From contig CM055092.1 in NCBI GenBank assembly GCA_029204225.1, forward strand, positions 75,828,345-75,892,344: a stretch of DNA of 64,000 bases. The letters run 5' to 3'. Within the stretch, counting starts at the first letter, position 1; each line of letters starts with the position of its first letter. The position numbers were made by a program, and so were the translations under genes. The notes under the pieces were generated by a model. The model worked only from the letters and a program-made list of their open reading frames with translations. It made no database searches and had not been told where the DNA came from. This DNA is from Diphasiastrum complanatum. Lineage: Eukaryota > Streptophyta > Lycopodiopsida > Lycopodiales > Lycopodiaceae. Shown in pieces: positions 10,615-21,269 of the stretch.

Positions 10615-11559
10615 AACATGATGACCAAAAAAAAAAGAGAAATGACTTGAAAACTCATTTTTTTTAAATTTATTAAATTTTTTTAAAAAGTATCCAAATT
10701 TAAAATGCTTCAAATAAATATATTGTAATGGCAAAAAAATGTTGTATTTTGCAAGAAAATAATTTAAGCTACAAAAATTTGGTCAATAGATTTTTATAAA
10801 TAGCTTAAAATTTGCTTATATTAAATAATAATACTATTTAAAATAAAATCATTAGATACACAAGCACTAAAATACCTAAAAAAATTTTTTGCTTACTGAA
10901 AACAAAAGTTATAATTTTTTTTTTGATATTTTAAAAGTTTTCTAAATTACAATTCTTGTATCGAAAAAAATATTTTTTAAATTATGTAAAAAATTTGAAT
11001 CAATATTTTTAAAAATTTTAAATTTTTGGAAATCTTTTTTTACACCCACATAAGTTTATTAAATATTTAAATATCAAATAGAAGCAAATGAACTTACTTT
11101 ACAATAATCAAGATTAAATTATTTGTGATAATATTTAAATCACCCTGAAAAAAATCTAATTTTTTTTTCATTTCTTATAGTTTTTAGCAATATTTGTTTT
11201 ACAAAAAATATTATAAAAACACATCTAAAATTAAGATATTGTAAACATGACAAATCATTACAATTTTAATTTTTGTTAATAATTATCAATGCTAAAATTT
11301 TTAAAATATTTCAAATTTTAAATTTTAAATCATTAAAAAATAAATTTAAAAATATTAAATCAATAAAAAAGAATTCAAAACACAATATATCAAAAAATAT
11401 AAACACAGTTATTCTTTAAAACAAAAGAGAATTTTTTATTCCCAAAAATCATCGATGTCATTTACATCTTTTTCTTTTGCTTTTTTCTTGAGTAGCCACT
11501 ATACTATCAAGTGGCACCTCTTCTACAATTTCCTCGACTACAGTTACTACATTGTAATC
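10615..11559. other. AT-rich left arm of the transposon
   Basis: Nearly pure A/T runs without coding character, from the left inverted repeat to the 3' end of the methylase gene. Two short matches to the right arm (see the element entry) are the only structure seen. Confidence 0.6.
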
Positions 11560-14500
11560 TTAAACGAAGACATCAGCAAATTCTCCTGTATCGCTTGCTT
11601 TTTCGCTAGCAGGAGGCTGAGGTTCCTTGGACAACGGAATTATTGTATCCTCGTTGTCCAAACTCTTTCCCACCTCAGATAATTCATCTGGCAAAATCGA
11701 AAGAGATTTCATTCTCATTTTTACAAAATCAACTAAATTAGTATCTAAATCTATTGCAACAACATGTCTGTCTTTCTGAACAACACATGTGCTCGTAGTG
11801 CCGCTACCGCTAAATAAATCTAAATCCCAATAAGATGGGTGAGAAAAAATATCAATTAAATGATTAATTAATAGTTGTGGCTTTTGGTAGGGACAAGCCA
11901 CGGAACCCGTCATTGGAGTTTTTAATTTCTTTGTCACAACTGGATATTAGAACAAGTTTCCAAAACTTGTCAGTCCGGACGTGTTATAATGCAGCATCGA
12001 GCGTTTGCCATCCAAAGAATAATAACCGATGGTTATGTATTTTATTTCATTGCAAAGTCAAGCTCCTCCCGAGTTCCTGCCATTCGGCTTGTACCTGACA
12101 TGGAACATTACAAGTAAAATCAATTTAAAATTTTAATTTTAAAATAAAAAATTGAAAATAAAATTATGAATTAAAATACGAATTAATAATTTAGGAACTT
12201 AAGAACTTACCACATAGCATTCTCAATTCTCGCATTACAAAAAGTTAGTAGAGCTTTCTGTACTGATGCTGACTGCCAAGAAGAATAAAAAATAATAGCT
12301 CTCCAAATTGGAGAAGTGACTTCAAGAAAGCCCTGCATAAAACTATGGATTTCAGTGAATTTGAAAGGAGTATCATCATTTAATGATTCTTTCATCTGAA
12401 ATCCATATGGTATATCGGCGATGCAGAGTGTATAAGGCCTTTTTCTTAAAAATTTTGAAATTTCTGCGCAATCGCCCTCCTCAACAAAGTAAAAGCACGG
12501 TTGATTATCGACACTTTTGGGAAGGTAGGTCTCTAATGGATCCTCCTCCGCAATGGTCTCACCCCGTGCCAATCTCTCCCGGTCTCCTTTTTCTGCTTTT
12601 GCCTTCAGAATATGTCTCTGGAATTGCTTTGGAAGGACTTTGTTTTTTTTGTCTTTGGGAGACTGAAAAGGAAAAAGCTATGCGGAGACAAAAAATATAA
12701 AATAGAATAGGAAACATAACTTATCAAAAAAAAAAATTAAATAAAAAAAAAACTATGCTTAGCATAGGAGACATAGAATATAGAAAAGAAACAATTAATA
12801 AGCACCTATGAATAAGCATGGGTGAAATAAATACCATTGTCTCTAAACAAAATAAAAAATGGACTCAGGGCTTCATTTCAGCTGCTCAGAGGATAAAGCC
12901 TCTGGCACTCATCGAAATCTTGACAATTTAACCTTGTCACAAGGGCTTTTTGAACTTTTATAAATAATTTGTGCCTGCATTTAAAATATATGCTAAAAAT
13001 CCAACCAAATTATGAAAATCATTTTATTGTTTGAGTGCTCACAACTTTTTTTTTGGACTTTGAGGCACCCTTAGCAGGTTGGCCTTTTATTTGAAAAGTT
13101 TCCCACTTATCAAAAATTTTATCAACAAGGGCCCACACCTGAAATAAAAAAAATTAATTGATTGATAAAGAATTTAACCAATATTAAAATTGAGGTCAAA
13201 ATTTTAGTCTGATAAAAACAATTTAAAAAGTTTATGACATATATTATGACCAGAGCATTCCATGACGAGCATAGCCAAACAAATTACCTGGCCACTGCGA
13301 AAAACAAGCTGAAAAAAATTATCGTATTTAGTAAGGCTCTGCGTAGGATTTTTCGAATCAAAAGGCAGGTTTATCTCTTGAGCACATAGTGCTTTCAGCT
13401 CAAGTTGATTCACATCTTTTGCTTTGGAGACTCTCATGTATTCTTTATGAAAAAAATAAATTCTTTGTATTACGGTCATTTTCATCCAGTAGTCCTGATC
13501 AATATTGTGGTCCCAAGCCAATAATTTCGTTTCTTCCATTGTCAGGCCAGCAAATGCAATGGCACTCACAGTTCGAAAGCTTGGGGTATGCAGATACTCT
13601 TGAGATAATTGTTTTCTAGATTGTAAACTGTGTATCCCCCCAAAAACAAAAAAATACTATGAATCTAATAAAGAAAAATCAAAATTTGCAACATCGTTGC
13701 ATTCGTTGGGATCAACCAAAACAACAAAGCGAATAACTATGGCCTGTGTATGATCTTTAAATTTTATTTTTAAATTATGTACATGTGTTTTATTAGGCTC
13801 TCTAACTTCCATTGGCCTGTCTCCTGTTATTGGGTCTACAGGTGGCCTATCACACTAATTTATGTCTAAAATTAAAATTGTTTTTTTTATTTTTTTTGTT
13901 TTATGGATATCCTCTCTTAATTTGGCACGTTCGGAGCTTTCTTGTAATGGGCGGATGGATGCACCAGGTAGCAACAAAGATGGTTCGGTGGCAGTTTTTT
14001 TGCTTTCAGCAGAAGGGATGGACTTATGGCGATGTGTAGCCATGGTCTTTGGGCGTGACTTACGTCTAGTGGGCGAAGTCTCAGAAATATTATGAGATCT
14101 TTTTTTTATGGGATGAGGGACGGCTATGGTTTCATCCTCAACATTTTCAGAGGCCGGCTTTGTGACCTGAGCAGTGGTAGAAGCGGGCTTGCGAGGTTCA
14201 ATAGATACATCTTTTGAACTCCGTAATGAATAGACCAGATCTTTTTTCTCAGCAATAACAGCTAAAACCATTTTTAAGCATTGCTTCACGCTCTGAATAG
14301 AAACAAAAAATCAAGTTTAAAATATAATGACTAAAAGCTTAAATCTAAAAGTTTAAATAATTTTATATCTAATAACAACTATGGTAAGCATGAAACAAAC
14401 ATGATTAAAAATATATTTGATAATTACTCACCAAAGTAACTAGAGCTTTATCAAAATAGGCTTTGATGGCCTCATCTTGACAAAGTTGGATCTTTAACAT

Positions 14501-14773
14501 AGTCTCGTTCAGAATGAAAATAGAACGAGACTTATTCGTCTCCTTTATATTCACAAAACCTTCTTCTTGATCCCCATCTGGTTGATCAGCAAGCAATCTT
14601 CCTTGAACTTTGAATTGCGAGTCTCCTCTGCTAGGCTTCTCAGCTAAATGAATAAAAAGCTCCGAAAGCTTTGTGTTGTTGACCCCTTTGGTGAAATAGT
14701 ACATGAATTTTTTCTTATCTTTTAACGGAATATCTTGAGATTTCCTCGAAATTTTAAAAAAAATCCTTGACAT
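11560..14773 (-). pseudogene. bacterial-type amino-DNA-methyltransferase gene, five exons
   Basis: Five exons with GT-AG introns read in one continuous phase: 14773-14432, 14292-13288, 13138-13043, 12662-12211, 12094-11560. That makes 2430 bases or 809 codons. The C-terminal third is an S-adenosylmethionine-dependent N4-cytosine/N6-adenine methylase domain of the N6_N4_Mtase kind. It has GDCAEISKFL then IADIPYG (motif IV, 12405-12416, about residue 564), MWYKPN across the last splice junction, CPYQKPQLL, and motif I DLFSGSGTT (11794-11820, about residue 724). Motif IV before motif I is the beta-class order. DIPY replaces the usual DPPY. The first 480 residues, with an Arg/Lys-rich patch near KKRSHNISETSPTRRK, are unrecognised. 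In-frame stops lie at 13855-13857, 13657-13659, 12058-12060 and 11947-11949; no frameshift is needed. Whether it made 4mC or 6mA is unknown. Confidence 0.8.
12751..12770. repeat. isolated palindrome in methylase intron 3
   Basis: AACTATGCTTAGCATAGGAG carries the same palindromic core (CTATGCT-T-AGCATAG, centre 12760) as the array at 15004-15511. A second, degenerate candidate lies about 54 bases on, near 12804-12825. They sit in the intron between the third and fourth exons. Confidence 0.7.
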
Positions 14774-15003
14774 TTCAAAAATTATCAAAGACAATTGAAA
14801 ATCTGCAAAAAAAAAAAAGACTTTTTAGAAAAATTTGAAATGCTATCTTAATGAAAATGCTGAAAACTTTAATAAAACAAGCCATTTTTGTGAAAAAAAT
14901 TTAAAAAACAAAACTACAAATTCAACATATTTTCTTACTAAAACATCTCAAAAGGATCACTTTTCTGAGACAAAGCGTTGTAAAACAAGAAAATACGAGT
15001 AGC

Positions 15004-15511
15004 AACCTATGCTAAGCATAGGTTGTGGTCGAGTCCTTACTAACAACTTATGCTTAGCATAGGACGGAGGCGAGATTCTTCAATTATAACCTCCTTTCGA
15101 CCTATGCTGAGCATAGCTTTCATCTCTGGTCCTGTTCCAACCTATGCTCAACATAGGTTAGCAAGCAAATTGCGAAGACATCTTATGCTCAGCATAGGTC
15201 GTTACTCGCGCGCTCTTGTCCAACCTATGCTGAGCATAGAATGTCTTCGCTATTTGCTTGCTAACCTATGCTAAGCACAGGTTGGAAGAGGAATCCTATG
15301 CTGAGCATGGGATATGCTAAGTCGGAATCCTATGCTGAGCATAGGATATTACTAAGGACCCGAGCACAACCTATGCTCAGCACAGGTTAAAGGAGACGAC
15401 TGGTGCAGGCACCTATGCTGAGCATAGGTTACCCATGTTGCAAGAAGATGAATACAAATAAAAATATGAATATTTTCTAATCCAAGAATTTATTACCCAT
15501 GCTAAGCATAG
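15004..15511. repeat. array of twelve palindromes between the divergent genes
   Basis: Twelve copies of a 21-bp palindrome: half-site AACCTATGCT, one free central base, then its reverse complement. Centres are at 15014, 15055, 15109, 15149, 15190, 15232, 15273, 15303, 15337, 15378, 15420 and 15504. Seven of the eleven gaps are 40-42 bp and the last is 84, twice that. The half-sites vary slightly (CTTATGCT, ATCCTATGCT, AGCACAGG) and the central base is free. The spacers between copies are unrelated to each other, so this is not a simple tandem duplication. The array lies in the 1.3-kb gap between the methylase and transposase starts. The likely role is binding by a dimeric protein (transposase, methylase or repressor) on one face of the helix; a hairpin role is the alternative. 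Confidence 0.92.
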
Positions 15512-15790
15512 AGCAAAACTAGAAAATGACAATAATCTTATCGTCAAGAAATCTGAAAGCGAGAACGTATGCAAAATCTTATAGAAAGCCGTAACTTGGT
15601 TGTAGCAATTGCTTTGGCAGCATGTGGGCTTCTGAATTCACAAATGACGTGAGTTATGCTTGGACTATGGTCCTTAAATAATTTTTTTTTCAAGACCCCC
15701 GTCTCACGCCAGTCCTCGAGCTTACTTCGGAACCAAGTTGTCGCGACTCACCTCACCCAATGTTGACCTCAAGTATTAGCCCGGACACTC

Positions 15791-15824
15791 CAAACCTAAC
15801 GCTAAACCTAACCCTAACCCTAAG
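15791..15824 (+). repeat. telomere-like CCCTAA run
   Basis: Five imperfect hexamer units (CCTAAC, GCTAAA, CCTAAC, CCTAAC, CCTAAG) lie in the gap between the palindrome array and the transposase start. In plant promoters such telo-box-like motifs are bound by Myb-type telomere-repeat proteins; here they may simply be chance or a repair scar. Confidence 0.5.
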
Positions 15825-15944
15825 AATATTGCCAAACAGTATTTAAGGCATGGTAGCCGTCGAAAATTTTTATTAACCAGTTACTTTTTAAGCTTGTTGC
15901 TCATTTGCATTTAGTTGGTTTTTATGTGTATGTCTATTGAGGTT

Positions 15945-16055
15945 CACATAGGTTTTCATTTGTTCTGTGACCAGCATAGGTTGCAGTTATATTTGAGGAG
16001 CACATTTAGTGTGGTGTTAACTATTTGAATGGTTCTATGATTAGCATAAGTACGT
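15945..16055. promoter_or_regulatory. half-sites of the palindrome near the transposase start
   Basis: Single arms of the array palindrome occur just upstream of the transposase ATG: CACATAGG at about 15946, AGCATAGGTT at about 15973, and a weak full site TCTATGATTAGCATAAG at about 16034-16051. They extend the pattern of possible binding sites towards the gene start at 16081. Confidence 0.45.
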
Positions 16056-16080
16056 AGTTAGATTTTTTTTTGAGGTTACG

Positions 16081-18458
16081 ATGTCAAGTAGTTCTACCTC
16101 TTCTATACCAGTAGTTGTAACTCAATATGTTGCAACAAGTGCAACATCTTCATCTGACATTCCCAATGAAAGCCTTTTTTATAAAGCCACTCTTGAATCT
16201 GAACATATTTTGGTAAACGATGTGTCATCATTTACCCGTTCATTATCTGAAATTTCTCAAGCAAGTACTTTTCAAGAAATGACGCCTGTAACTCAGCTTG
16301 TATCTAATCTTTTAACCTCGTCCTCCTCTTCAGATACAGGCTCGACACAACTGGAACATTGTTCTTTTGAACAAGTTGAATCATTGAGTGATGAGTCAAA
16401 AGCTTCAATTCACTCAGTTACTAATTCCAATAAATCAACAAATCCACGTAAGTCTGTTGATCCACGACGTTCAAGCTTTTCTCATGTTCGTAGGAGACCT
16501 TCTCAAAGTGATGTTCGTCATGTTAAATCTAAAAGGGCTATATTCGTTGAAAATTTAGAGCCTTTTGAGGGTCCAGAACATCTTGGGCAAATAAAAAGAA
16601 AAACACAAGGACTTGAGAACCTCACCTGATTTAACGAATTGTCAAAAACAGTTGATTACAAAATCTGAGATTCAAAAGGTACGGAATATTATTTGCTACT
16701 CATCCTATTGTTTGCAAAAGCTGAGTATAAGAGAAATTGAAGAATTAAGATCAAACTTCTTTTCACGAAGTAAGGATGAGAGCAATTACTATTTGTGTGC
16801 AACAGTGAGGCCGAACAAAAATTCATTTTTGTATTTTTTAAATGTTTTGGAGGTTTGTCGCAAAGCTTACAAAGCAGTTCACACAATCGGAAACTCACGA
16901 CTTCAACGAATGCATGCATGACTTCAAAAAGACCCAACATTACGGGGATCCTTACAGGGTCCACTATTTCTCCAAATGCTTTAAATGCAACTGCTTGGCT
17001 AAAGCATTTTATAGATGTGCACGGAGAAAAATGGCCTAATTTCTTATATTTTCACTTGTCGGATAATTTTACAAAATTAAAAATATTTTTGATTTACAAA
17101 GAGTTTGCAAAAACAAAAAATGTTCCCTATTTGAGTTACTCATATTTTCTTAGAATTTGGAGAAGAGATTTTTGACTAGTAAAGATTCCCAGCAAATCAC
17201 GAATGACAGTATGCTCCACTTGCGAGTTGTTAAAGTTTGCAAAACAACTTGTAAAGACCAATGACGAGAAAGGTAAATATTAATCAAATTTGTCATTCAT
17301 TATAAGACTTATTGTTTTGATAAAATTTATGTTGCAGTCTTTTTGAACACCATTATGGTATGATCTTTATTTTATTAAATGAGTGAATCATTGTATTTTC
17401 AGTGGATGCTACAAAAGCTCTTCAATTGCATAAAGATCAACAAACAGTTAAAAGACAAAAGTTGGCCAAGCATCAAAAGAAATGTTTGGAATGTCCACAA
17501 AAATATCTGGGACTTGTTATTGATGGCATGGCTCAGAAGAAAACAATGTTGTCTCATTTTGTTAGAGTGCCCAAAAATTTGAACGAGGCAGATTTTATTC
17601 AGGTTTATCTCGTTGGAGCACTTGTATTTAATGGCACTTTGGAGTCCAAGGTCTTTTTTAATTATCCCAAGGTCTTTAATCAAAATTTGATGATCACCAT
17701 TGTACATAAGATAATTTTCAAATTTGGTGAAAATCTTCCAAAAATACTTTATTTGCAGCTTGACAACACTGCTAGAGAAAATAAAAATCAAAGTGTTTTG
17801 GCATACTTGTCTATGCTAGTGGAAAAAAAAAATTTCATAAAAATAAAAATAGGATTTTTGTTGGTAGGACATACCCACGACCAAATTGATCACATGTTTA
17901 GTTGCTTTTCTAAGAGGTTGAGACGCAAGAAAGCATTTTCATTACCAGTGCTTTAAAGCATTGTTGAGGAATCGTAGTGCCAAAGCCAAACGTGTCAGTA
18001 ATCAGACACACATATAAACGTTGCGCACCACTTCAACGAATGCTTTTTTGAGAAGGTACGAACTTGAAATGTTGCAAGTAGATCCAAAGGGCAAGAGAAA
18101 GAGATTGTCAAAAAATCAACCAAGAGTCGACGATTTGAATCTACAGGATGTAGATGTTTTGTCATTTAATTTTGAATCAACAATGACTAATCATCTACGA
18201 AAGTCAACAATATCTATATTGAAAGAATGACCTGGATTACTTGAAAAACCATCATCCTCCACTCGTCATCAATAGAGAAAAGCTGATTTACAATGTTTTT
18301 TGTCAACATTAGACGCGGATTCTGAGGAAGACATGTCAGTTGACTCTGATGAAGAAGACGAGTCTTCCACTTCATCAGCTGAAAACGAGAGTGTTGAGAA
18401 TATTACAAATTCTGAATTGAGAGGCATCAGTGAAAATTCCTTAGAAAATGTACTTTAA
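16081..18458 (+). pseudogene. DDD-type transposase, frameshifted
   Basis: Ser-rich N-terminus (MSSSSTSSIPVVV), then a C-x2-C-like patch with LSIREIEELR (about 16695-16755), VCRKAYKAVHTIGNSRLQRM (about 16855-16915), WLKHFIDVHGEKWP, and a second Cys pair in SRMTVCSTCELLKFAKQL (about 17195-17245). One GT-AG intron at 17273-17402 restores frame. Exon 2 holds the catalytic core: LVIDGMAQKK (first Asp codon 17522), YLQLDNTARENKN (second Asp 17762) and LLVGHTHDQIDHMF (third Asp 17888 or 17879). The acidic tail SEEDMSVDSDEEDESS ends at a TAA at 18456-18458. The order and motifs resemble a widespread eukaryotic DDE transposase group often left as uncharacterised proteins. Frameshifts near 16595 and 16915, a TGA at 17174-17176, a shift near 17950 and further stops after it make it non-functional. 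Confidence 0.78.
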
Positions 18459-18750
18459 AAAAAAGAATGTGCAAATATAATTTAAGTTATTTTGTATTTC
18501 AATGGGATTTTGAGTTTCAAAAATCATTTGTTCTCTTGAATTATTATTTCTTTTGTGATTATGATGGTTTTATGAAGTTTGCAACAAAAAACTTGTAGTT
18601 CTTTATTTAAAATATGCATTTTTTGGCTTTTTTTAACAAAATTTAGTAAAAAAAAATCCATGATTTTGGCCTTAAACTAGGGCCATTAAAAAACACCAAA
18701 AAAGATTACTCTTTTTCATGTCAAAGTCCCAAAACAAATGTCATTGTGTT
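18459..18750. other. right arm of the transposon
   Basis: AT-rich, non-coding sequence from the transposase stop to the right end. The last 11 bases (GTCATTGTGTT on the plus strand) are the inverted counterpart of the left end. Confidence 0.6.
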
Positions 18751-18790
18751 ACATACTCTAGGGTGCTCACTATGCATGCGTTGTGTATTG
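18751..18790 (+). repeat. right target-site duplication and remainder of the host repeat
   Basis: ACAT at 18751-18754 is followed by ACTCTAGGGTGC, ACTATGCATG and TGTATTGATG. This matches the continuation of the intact host unit at 10552-10595. Confidence 0.8.
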
Positions 18791-20331
18791 ATGTTGTAGC
18801 ATTTTGTCCATGCGATGCCTATGAAATCAATGGTCAAAGACTTTGTGACTCCATAGGGTTAAATATTGCACCCCTTCTTTTGTTAAAATAGGTATTATCT
18901 TAGTGGTAAGATTAATATATAGATGTTGAACAAAGATTATATGGCATTGACATATAGATGTTGAATAAACATTTCCATCTCGACAATTGAAATGTACTTT
19001 AAAGTTGGTGTAACAAATAGATTTAAGAGAATGATTTTTACAAGAAAATGAGGGTTTTTTGGAGAACTTTAGGAGGTAAAATTTGCAAATGGTTTCATTT
19101 ATTATAATTTATCTTTTTTGGTAGAATAACACCAAAAAGAAATCCTTAACAATGTTTAGAAGTGGGACCCACTTACCATCAAGTGGGTTACCATGTCTCA
19201 TTAATCATCATTTTGTTTTCCACATAAATATCTAATGCAATTCTACAAGATCATGGAAGCTAGGATTTTATAGCACCTAAGGCTTGAGTACTTGATACTT
19301 TATTGTTTGTTATTCCTTTTGTTTTAAACCATGCTCCATTTGAGCATAGTACCCTTTCTCATATAGCTAATTGTTAATGGGCATATGGTCTCTTATGATT
19401 GACTATTGTGCTCTTCCACATTAAGTAATTTAGAGATTTGCAATGCCTTTTTGAGAGTATCATTGTCTTTCAAAGGATAAAATATAAAGTAAATCTATTC
19501 CAAAGGTGGTTTCGTAATTTTCTTTAAACTATTTTGTATTCTAGTTAGGAGCAAATTTAATGTGAAATTCATAATTGCTAAAAGGCATTCTTGGCAGTCA
19601 CCAAAATTTGCTCAAATAGATTTAAAATCTCTTTATATTTCTATGTAGGTCAAAAATATACATATGGACAACACTGTCATGAAGGATTTTGATGAGATCT
19701 TATATTGAGGGTATGTCTTTTAAATTGTAAGCTCACTCCCAATTTTGTCATTATCATGAATACCTTTTGTTGGATACAATCATGTGATTTTCTTGCTTTC
19801 TAATGAACTTTAATTCAATTGTGTTGAAACCATAATCAAGATATGAGATAGATCAATATATTGTAAATGTAGTTTTGCTCGAAATCCTGCTATGTCTTTC
19901 AATCATAAGCTATGAAAAATGCTTTTGTTAAATATTATTTGACTTTCTAGCTAGTAGTGTGATAGTGGGGCCACAAAGATTTTTTGTGATATTAGAGTAT
20001 GCTAAGAATTGATCTATAGATCATGTGATGCGGGTACCAAGTAAGTGTGAAAACCTATTGATGAACAATGGTGGAGTTAAGAAATGAATTTAGTCATTTG
20101 GCTTAGCAATGAATGGCATAAATTCTTTCAATGTTCGAGCCTCAACATGGTCCATGTGACCAGTTGTTCTTATTAACTACAACATTATTCCATGGCTGAG
20201 TATAAAGATGGTCGCATTTGTTTTTAGCTCTATTGGTTTCGGGATAATACAAAGTTAAAATCATGGATGTTTACCTAAAACCACTAATTGAAGAATTTCC
20301 CAACCATTGGAATGGTGTCAATGTGTATTTG
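18791..20331. other. no gene recognised
   Basis: AT-rich intergenic sequence without convincing open frames, repeats or RNA genes on either strand. Confidence 0.5.
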
Positions 20332-20516
20332 TCCATACATATCGGAACTACACGAGGATAGACAAGTTTTCTTACCAAAAATGCAGATCCTCGTGTGATA
20401 GTGATATCTCACCTTAGCAATTGTCTCTACATATTGGAACCACACGAGAATAGACAAGTACTCTTACCAAAAATGTACATCCTCATGTGATAGGGATATC
20501 TCACCTCAGCAATTAT
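20332..20516 (+). repeat. two-copy tandem repeat, 92-bp unit
   Basis: Two adjacent units of about 92 bp share CACGAGRATAGACAAGT, CTTACCAAAAATG, ATCCTCRTGTGATAG and GATATCTCACCT. They differ by scattered substitutions, so the duplication is not recent. It lies in non-coding DNA. Confidence 0.75.
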
Positions 20517-21217
20517 TTGTACATGTTAGTACCAAGAAAAAGTAAAATATGTGAGTTTGTTTTTGTTTGAAAATTTAGAGTACTCTCTATCGCTTGAATC
20601 CCATATCACAATCCAACAAAGTAAAAAGATAAAATTATCACATTTATAAATTAATATCAAAGAGAACATCTTATCCAACCAAGAAGCTGAAAACATCAAT
20701 ACATTATCTACAACAATATTATTTATTAATCTAGGGGAGAGTAGAATAACAATAACCCTGAAATCTGTGAAAAGCAATCAGCACCTACAAGAGCAAGACA
20801 TATAACATCAATAAAAAGCTACAAAAGGAGCCCACATTGCGAAAACTTCCTCACAAAGCTCCTCGAGTCATTCTCAGGAAGACTCCCAAGTATTCGACAA
20901 GCTGACATGCAAATTAGTGTGACAACATGTCTGGAGAAATCTAAAAGACTAGAAGTTCTATTTATGTAAAACTTTGATCTACAAATATTGATCATGCACT
21001 TTAGGAGTTATGTATTCCTTTACACATAAAAAGGAGGGAATTTCGTCCCGCTTGTGGCGTGTGCTTTGTTTCATGTGCATTGTTAATATATTTCAAAAAA
21101 TGAGCCAGCCACACAACTTAGACGGCGGGCAGCACCAAAAACTAAGAAAATGAGAAAAAATTCTAGTTATTTTATCATTCTCTCTCTAACATTCTCTTAC
21201 TAAGGCACGATTTCTTA
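20517..21217. other. no gene recognised
   Basis: Intergenic sequence. The minus-strand open frame at 20526-20777 is Leu/Ile-rich without a recognisable domain and is probably accidental. Confidence 0.4.
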
Positions 21218-21251
21218 TACGGCCCTTTTGGAATCGAAAACTCCTCTAATG
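21218..21251. repeat. end fragment of the MITE-like family
   Basis: TACGGCCCTTTTGGAATC followed by GAAAACTCCTCTAATG matches the right terminal repeat of the elements at 1720-2095 and 39660-40037. The rest of the element is missing. Confidence 0.6.
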
Positions 21252-21269
21252 GTTGCATATTCTATTTGC

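Larger units (their letters stand above)
10615..18750. mobile_element. 8.1-kb DNA transposon carrying methylase and transposase
   Basis: An 8136-bp insertion bounded by ACAT repeats. The left end starts AACATGATGAC and the right end, on the other strand, AACACAATGAC (9 of 11 identical). A second match follows at similar spacing (TGACTTGAAAA and TGACATGAAAA), so the terminal inverted repeats are short and degenerate. Cargo is a methyltransferase gene (-) at 11560-14773 and a DDD transposase gene (+) at 16081-18458, divergently placed around a palindrome array. The left 900 bases and the right 290 bases are AT-rich and non-coding. A 4-bp duplication occurs in several eukaryotic superfamilies (Sola is one), but the superfamily was not identified. 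Both genes contain stops, so this copy is not autonomous now. Confidence 0.8.

Noticed and set aside
12966-12974. Additional methylase exon from about 12974 to 12880 (acceptor TGCAG)
   Set aside because: Joining the exon ending at 13043 directly to the one starting at 12662 keeps the phase and the Lys-rich reading. The extra piece brings stops in the required phase.
15004-15511. CRISPR-like array (regular repeats with different spacers)
   Set aside because: The repeats are palindromes that differ among themselves, spacers are about 20 bp and unequal, there is no cas gene, and the genome is eukaryotic.
17335-17360. 20-bp mini-exon in the transposase intron
   Set aside because: It has AG and GT borders, but including it breaks the frame; direct splicing 17272 to 17403 restores the conserved reading.
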